NCBI GenBank assembly: GCA_964016885.1
Contig: OZ024743.1
Location: 18,253,872 to 18,317,871, forward strand
From: Eledone cirrhosa
Lineage: Eukaryota > Mollusca > Cephalopoda > Octopoda > Eledonidae
Direction of reading: 5' to 3'
Length of the DNA: 64,000 nucleotides
This document shows positions 57,870 to 64,000 of the stretch, piece after piece (positions within the stretch are counted from its first letter, which is position 1; every line of letters starts with the position of its first letter). The notes under the pieces are model-generated. The model saw only the letters and a list, made by a program, of their open reading frames with translations, was not told the DNA's origin and did no database searches. The translations under genes were made by a program, and so were the position numbers.

Positions 57870-59590
57870 AGTTAAGGAGCCAGAAAAGATACCATCATGG
57901 CTAGTTAAACGGCATTACATTCCTGCTTCCGAAGAATGATGAGACAAACAATCCCAAAAATTACAGACCGATAACTTGCTTGACCACAATGTATAAAATT
58001 TTAACATCAGTCCTAACTGAATACACATATGACCACCTGATAACAAATGACCTATTTACCATTGAGCAGAAAGGGTGTAAACGAGGCTCACATGGCTGTA
58101 AGGATCAGCTTCTGGTTAACAAAATGATACTGGAAGATTGTCATAATAGACACAAAAATCTATCGATTGCTTGGATAGGTTATAAAAAAGCATTCGATAG
58201 TTTGCCACACAGTTGGATTGAAAAATGTTTAGAGATTTTCAAAATATCCCCCGTTGTCAGGAGGTTTTTGTCATTCAGTATGAAGACATGGAAAACGACA
58301 CTCCTTTTGAATAGTGAAACAAAATCACTGGAAGCTGGAGAAGTTAATATTAATTGTGGAATTTTTCAGGGTGACTCTTTATCACCGCTTTTATTCTGCA
58401 TCGCGCTTATACCATTAAGTAAAATGCTCAATGAAACAAAACATGGATATAAAGTCTATGAAAAAAACCATTAATCACCTGTTCTACATGGATGACCTGA
58501 AACTATTTGCAAAAAATGATGAACAATTGCAAGGGCTATTATCCACTGTGGAGCAGTTCAGTGATGACATTAAAATGGAGTTTGGACTAGATAAATGCGC
58601 CAAGGCAACGTTCACCAGAGGAAAGCTGCTGAAGTGTTCAGACATTAATCTTGATCGGGGGAACGTGATAAGAGAACTTGATCAAGAAAAAACTTACAAA
58701 TATCTAGGTGTTTGTGAAGGAGACGGAATCAAGCACTCCACAATGAGGGAAAGGATAAGGAAGCAATGTTACCGCAGAGTAAGAGCAATCTTAAGAACGG
58801 AATTGAATGCAAGGAATAGGATCGATGCCATAAACACGCTTGCCATACCAGTAGTAACCTACAGTTACAATGTCATCAACTGGTCAAGCACAGAGATCCG
58901 TAGGCTCGATACAAAAATTCGAAAATTCTTAACCATGCACAGAATGCATCACCCTAAGGCAGATATAGATAGAATATATCTCCCTAGGAAAGAAGGAGGA
59001 CGTGGGTTAATCCAGTTAGACATTGCGTTGAAAACTGCAACAATTGGATTATCTACATATCTAAGGGAATCACATGATTGGATGATCAAACGCGTTTTAA
59101 AACACGAAAGCATCAAAAGATCATATTCCATTACAAAAGATGCACAAAGATAGAGTAATGGACTACAAATTTCTGAAGTCCCATTTACTGCTGAAATGGA
59201 AAACACAGAAAAAGCAAAGCAGGTAAAAGTAACTGCAAAGAAAGAACTGCTACAGAAACTGGCTAAGAAATGGCAAGAAAAGCCTCTGTATGGAAAATAC
59301 CCACAGCGAGCTAACAATCCTGATGTTGACAAAACTTTAAGCCATCAGTGATTGGCATCCTCAGGACTGAAATCGGAGACTGAAGGACTGATTATATCAG
59401 CACAAGATCAGTGTCTGCCAACACAAAATTACCAACCCAGCATAATAAAAAATGGATGCGCTCTGGGAATGATACCTAAGGGGTCTAATGATTACTTATC
59501 GCAAATCACAGGAAACCCGCGTATAGGAGAAATACAAAAGATAGTACTAATGGGAACTGCCCACATACTAAGGAAGATTCTGTCAATATA
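57870..59590 (+). pseudogene. R2/R4-type LINE RT, 5'-truncated, endonuclease deleted
   Basis: The frame enters with PKNDETNNPKNYRPIT and runs to 58474: GCKRGSHGCKDQLLVNKMIL, AWIGYKKAFDSLPHSW (motif A), GIFQGDSLSPLLFCIALIPL (motif B). A frameshift in an A run at 58463 moves the rest to 58431-59153: INHLFYMDDLKLFA (catalytic YMDD intact), MEFGLDKCAKATF, YKYLGVCEGDGIKHSTMRER, LPRKEGGRGLIQLD. After TQNYQPSIIKNG (about 59455) the sequence jumps straight to ALGMIPKGSNDYLSQITGNP and the natural stop at 59591. The zinc knuckle and restriction-like endonuclease found in the copy at 15600-18560 are therefore missing by internal deletion. Non-functional alone. Confidence 0.87.
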
Positions 59591-59599
59591 ATTACATCA

Positions 59600-60720
59600 C
59601 AAGTCTAAACACTAAAGATGCATGTGTGAGTATGTATGTTCTTTCTTGAACATGGCGGACCTTGTTGTCTCTTGAGGTCACTGGTTGTGACTTGGTGATA
59701 ACTCGTATGAACATAAAGCAAGATAAATGCAATTGTAATAATAATAATAATAGGGAAGAAGACGCACATGGTGGAAAGAAGGTCATGAAATCGCTCCCGT
59801 AAGTTTTTGATTTTTAACATATTTAAATCAATTGTGAAATAACAATTCTTAGTACAAATGATGCATAAGCACCAGACTCAAGTCTCAGGAAAATTCGGAT
59901 CCATAATATATTGTTATATCGCTCAAATATTCAATTTTGTAATATACATTTTACATTCAAAAAAGAAAATGGTTATAAATGGAAGAAAACCCCCCTCTGT
60001 CTACACTATATAGATCAGCCAAATAACAGCTATTTCACCAACACCACAAACTAGATACACCACCTACCCCTCACTCCTCTGTGTACACTAACTACAACAG
60101 CCAGATAACGACAATTTCACCACCACCACCGCCAATCCCAGCATAATAATTATAATTACTATTATTATTGTCTCAAGTTTTCAGAAAATATGTCAACACA
60201 TATACGCGACTAACTACATAGATTCACCGATCAAACAAAAATACAGTCTATTCAACAAAACTCAGTAACGACAACGCCATCACTACAGTCACCGCCGCCA
60301 CCACCCATCCATCATTGCTACCACTATCCCATCGCCGCCGCCGCCACTCCTTCATTGCTGCCACCGCTATTCCCCCATTACCTTACGAAAGGGAAAGGTG
60401 GCGGTATCACTAGACAATGTTAATAAACAATATTAATATTTAATTTTGGATCAGGAATGTTAGAGTCGAAAAGGAGAAAAATGGCAAAATGACTAAATAG
60501 CTAAATAGCTAAAGATAATTTCACTACCAACGCCGCCGCCACTACCACGCTAAAAACTCTGGTCAAGTTGCCTCGGCCGCTATTTCTACTCCAACTTCAA
60601 CACCATCGCTACAGTACTACGATCACATCACCACCGCCACTGCCTCATTATCACTGCCGCCGCTATTCTCTCCCAATAGCCCCTGCTACATCGTAGTGTC
60701 CCCACTAAAAGAGGAAGGCA
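59600..60720. other. LINE 3' flank, then CCA/CCG-rich sequence, no gene
   Basis: ATAATAATAATA near 59738, then unrecognised AT-rich sequence. From 59990 to 60720 there are several diverged blocks of CACCACCACCGCC with TCACTACCAA/TCACCAACACC phrases, suggesting an old tandem repeat of 100-250 bp. It may be the 5' UTR of the LINE that follows. Confidence 0.4.
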
Positions 60721-60739
60721 TCAAAATATATAGACTGAA

Positions 60740-61045
60740 TTGATGACCCGGTCAAAATCAAAAAGCCAAAAATCAAAATCAAAGCAGCACAGCAACAACG
60801 AAAAACGTAAAGAAAAGAAAATGAAGACAAAAACAAACAGACGGACAGAGAAGGGAAGGGAAAAACTAAGTCAGACATTCAAACACTACATTACAATGAA
60901 ACTTATGGTTATTAATTTTTTTGTTTTTTTTTGCCTGTTTGTTCGTTTGTTTATTTATGTTCGTCTACAGCGTGATCATGCCACACAAAAATCACCGGGA
61001 GTGATGAAATCACCGGGGGTGATGAAATCACCGGTGGCTATGTAA
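60740..61045 (+). other. Lys/Ser-rich ORF with an 18-bp triplication at its end
   Basis: 101 codons, basic N-terminal half (SKSKSQKSKSK), hydrophobic middle, ending in three KSPGVM-type units from an AAATCACCGGGNGTGATG repeat at 61000-61040. No recognised family. Possibly part of the LINE 5' region rather than a gene. Confidence 0.3.
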
Positions 61046-61189
61046 CCATCCATTCGCCAATCCTCGATAAGAGTGTTTAAATGTCGAACCTAAACAGTTC
61101 GAATAACGGTGAAATGGAGAGTAGAATGTCATGTGACAGACACTCACCCAACAGGTGCTCCATGGCTCAGCAGCAAGGACCTGGCTGTC

Positions 61190-63345
61190 AACCAAATACT
61201 GCTGGTGTCGGAGAAGAAGAATAAGGAAAGGGACCAGAACTGGACTAAATAATTGAATAGAACTGTTATGCAATGTTACCTGATAAGTAACCCCAAGGAG
61301 AAAGGCTATAGGAAACGGATGCATAACATCTGGAACGAGATTGGTCTATTTAAATTAGATGAACAACAATTGGCCGGGCAGGCTCGGGTAATAAGAACTA
61401 ATGGGTGGATAAGCGAGCTGGAACTGGAGGAACTGAGCAGAGAGATTAGCTTGGAAATGGAGAGTGGGGTATGCCAGGCAAACGATCCAGTGGGAAATGA
61501 AGGTGAGGAGGTCGAGAAAACGGAGGAATCACCCGAAGCAGACAATGATCTGAATGCTGAGATAAATAATACCTGGAACAAAGATACGGCCACTGAGGAG
61601 ATGAATGCTGACGGGCTAGGACAAGATTTGGTTGATATCCTAAACTTAGTGGTAGATGAATTGAACAATGATAGTGGGAAACCTATGAACCTAAGATTTG
61701 TAGACAGGAAAAAGTTAAAAGAAACAACAGCTAAGGTAGACAAAGTCATCACATACCTTGAGGCGAGGAGCCTTTACCAGTGCAACACTATCCTCAAAGC
61801 AACAGCAAATACGGTAAAGAAACTACTTGGTATAAAAGCGAGAGGAAACAACAAACAAGAAAGATCAGAGCCTTGGTGGAAGAAACGACTGAGTGGTCAA
61901 ATCAGGGAAATGAGAATTGACATTGGAAAGCTTGAGTCCCTACTGAATAGGACACTAAAAAACATAGACACTAAAAATAGACTGGGAATAAAGTACAAAA
62001 CTAGGAGGAAAAATCTAAATATTATCATAGAGGAACTGAAGCAACGCATTGTAGCAAAGAGTGCAAAAATCAGGCGATACGAGAACAGAGTCAGTCAGTA
62101 TAGACATAACCGCATGTTCGACAACAACCAGAAGATGCTGTTTGGACAGCTTGAAGGGAAAGAAAGAGGCAACGAATTGATCCCTGAGGCGGAACAAACT
62201 AAAACATTCTGGAGAGGAATATGGGAGCAGGATGTTAGACATAATGACCAGGCAGTGTGGATTGAGACAGTACAGAAGGAGATCAGTGAACAGGCACACC
62301 AACAAACTGATTTGAGTATCACAGTTGAAACTCTTAAGGGGCAGCCAAAGATCTAACCAACTGGAAATCACCAGGCCCAGATGGTGTGCAGCGGTATTGA
62401 TTAAAAATATAACATCTTTCCACCCGAAACTGACAACCATGTTCAATGACTGCTTCATGTCCGGTGAGGTACCAGATGGTTGACAAAAGGTACCACAGTT
62501 CTGATAATGAAAGACCGAATCAAGGGTAATGATGTTACCAACATTAGACCTATGACATGTCTGTCCGTAATGTGGAAACTGTTGACAAGCATTATGTCTG
62601 AGGAAATCTACCATCACCTCCAAACAAACAACTTGTTACCGGACGAACAGAAAGGATGCCGAAAGAAGTCACATGCTACAAAGGACCAGTTACTTATTGA
62701 TAAAATGGTAATGAGGAATTGCAAGAGGAGACACACTGGTCTTGCCATGGGATGGATAGACTACAAAACGGCATTTGACATGGTGCCTCATTCTTGGATC
62801 ACCAAAAGCCTGGAGATCTTCAAGATGGCAGATAACATCAGACAGTTGTTGGGCAAAAGTATAAAGTCCTGGGAAACAGATTTAACATCAACTGGAGTAT
62901 CCTTGGGAAGCGTGAAGATCAAGAGAGGTATCTTCCAGGGAGATAGTCTGTCCCCTCTGTTGTTTGTCCTTGCCCTGATGCCCATTGACCATTATACTGT
63001 GATAAGTGAGAGCAGGATACAAGTTGGGAATGAGAGAGCTTACCATCAATCATCTCCTCTTCATGGAAGATCTTAAGCCCTTCGGGAAGAGTGAGAAGCA
63101 GTTGGATGTGCTTGTTGACACTCCGTATTTTCAGCAATGATATATGTATGCAATTTGGTATTAGTAAGTGTGGAGTCCTTGTGATGAAGAGCGGTAAATT
63201 GAGCAGAAGTAACGGAATCCAGGTACCAACAGGTGAGATGATAAAGGAAATTGATCTGAAGAAGGATACAAGTATTTGGGTGTTCTGGAGGCTGATGACA
63301 TCAAGAACAAAACAAATGAAGGAATGGATAAGAACTTATTGAGAA
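61190..63345 (+). pseudogene. R2/R4-type LINE, 5' part: Myb-like domain, linker and RT
   Basis: NWTK, stop, LNRTVMQCYLISNPKEKGYR (61238-61310) is followed by KRMHNIWNEIGLF and EQQLAGQARVIRTNGW, a Myb/SANT-like DNA-binding segment typical of this LINE group. The 367-codon ORF (61253-62356) continues through an acidic stretch to PWWKKRLSGQIREMRIDIGK, a coiled-coil-like pre-RT region. After a frameshift: NWKSPGPDGVQR, NIRPMTCLSVMWKLLTSIMS, GCRKKSHATKDQLLIDKMVM, GWIDYKTAFDMVPHSW (motif A), GIFQGDSLSPLLFVLALMPI (motif B). A second shift near 63040 gives TINHLLFMEDLKPFGK, so the catalytic YMDD has become FMED. Thumb: MQFGISKCGVLVMKSGKLSR, to 63340. Endonuclease not present. A sister lineage to the copies at 15600 and 57870. 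Confidence 0.85.
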
Positions 63346-63582
63346 TTGGTCACAGGGTTATTTACTTTGGTAAACGCCACTGCAGGCCAACCACTAATTA
63401 AATTCGATACAGATATAATAACGTTAACAAACTTACTAGTGAGTAAACTGACCGAGAGCCGGACGCCAAATAAGCAGCATGGTAAATTAAATGTTATTGA
63501 GACACGAGTAACATAATAATGATTTCAACAGCAGAAATTAGAGATGAAATGTATGTTTATTTTTATTGTAGCACAAATAATT
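63346..63582. other. Unrecognised short spacer
   Basis: About 240 bp of unique sequence between the LINE remnant and a SINE. Nothing recognised. Confidence 0.4.
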
Positions 63583-63770
63583 GTTTCTTCATTTGACACA
63601 AGGCCAGCAATTATCCAGTACATTACTGGTACTTTATTTTATCGACCCCGTAAGGATGAAAGGCAAAGTTAACCTCGGCAGGGATTTGAACTCAGATCAC
63701 AAAGGGCCGTAACTCTATGTTGCAAAGCATGGCGTCCGACCCACTACCGATACTGCCAATCCACCGCCCA
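63583..63770 (-). mobile_element. tRNA-derived SINE (octopus OK/OR type)
   Basis: Minus-strand copy: tail TTGTTTCTTCATTTGACACA, body TTTATTTTATCGACCCCGTA, B box in GGATTTGAACTCAG, head ACCCACTACCGATACTGCCA. The words GTAGCACAAATAA flank both sides (63569 and 63773), a likely target-site duplication. Confidence 0.94.
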
Positions 63771-63849
63771 TTGTAGCACAAATAATGTTGGTTAACTTGT
63801 ATGGTTGAAGTTACACATAAAAATGAGTTTACAAAAGGGAATGTGTCAT

Positions 63850-64000
63850 TGCGCCGGAAAGTCGGCAGGTTAAGGTGCAAAATCTCACCGTCACATGTAC
63901 GTGTTGCTGGTTCGAAGTCCCTGGCGCGAGAGCGAGAGATTCTTCAAATCTTCGCGGGTAATTTCTCTCTCTGGACGCGTAGGGATACATCCTCTTCTGC
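63850..64000 (+). mobile_element. Possible second SINE family, tRNA-Ser/Leu-like head
   Basis: AGTCGGCAGGTTAAGGTGC resembles the A-box half of a class II tRNA (GGCCGAGTGGTTAAGGC). About 45 bases later GGTTCGAAGTCCC fits a B box. The sequence then continues with GAGAGCGAGAGATTCTTC-type sequence to the window end. No second copy lies in this window, so the call rests on the two boxes only. Confidence 0.45.

Overview
This window looks like intergenic or intronic DNA from a cephalopod mollusc, probably an octopod. The main clue is a tRNA-derived SINE present in at least eight copies. Each has a B box like GTTCAAATCCC, a GGGGTCGATAAAATAAAGT body and a GTAGAAACAATTATTATT tail, and I recognise it as the octopus OK/OR-type SINE. 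I see no exon of a host gene. Every long ORF I could interpret belongs to a transposable element or is a translated tandem repeat.

Layout. 1-7.8 kb: a hammerhead-bearing dispersed repeat, a foldback, a Penelope-like element (PLE) 3' fragment, a SINE, and a second PLE copy inside a 4.1-kb unit bounded by ~465-bp inverted repeats. 7.9-10.3 kb: a 24-bp minisatellite, a SINE and a pure TTC array. 10.5-15.3 kb: an L1/Tx1-like LINE with gag-like ORF1 and an ORF2 that lacks its AP-endonuclease, followed directly by a SINE. 15.6-19.8 kb: two fragments of an R2/R4-type LINE (restriction-like endonuclease) and a nest of SINEs. 20-30 kb: foldbacks, AT arrays, a 35-bp higher-order satellite and long stretches with no recognisable content. 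30.6-34.1 kb: a ~3.5-kb palindrome built from two 5'-truncated PLEs joined head to head. 34.1-36.3 kb: hammerhead repeats and a PLE remnant. 36.4-40.6 kb: a decayed Helitron. 40.9-43 kb and 47.7-50.7 kb: two more PLE copies. 50.8-57.6 kb: hammerhead palindromes, a mariner relic and the dispersed repeat again. 57.9-63.3 kb: two more R2/R4-like LINEs. The window ends with a SINE and a possible second, tRNA-Ser-like SINE.

The unifying theme is self-cleaving RNA. Read on both strands, the sequence contains many hammerhead ribozyme cores (CUGANGA, stem II, GAAA, very short stem III, GUA or AUA cleavage site). They sit in at least three unrelated repeat families, usually paired as inverted copies next to (AT)n arrays. 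In PLEs such ribozymes lie in the pseudo-LTRs. One family here forms ~435-bp tandem units without recognisable protein coding, which resembles a retrozyme. None of the reverse transcriptases appears fully intact: catalytic YRDD/YMDD boxes are changed or stopped, or frames are shifted. The cleanest reading frame is the right-hand PLE of the big palindrome, which is open but lacks its N-terminal half.
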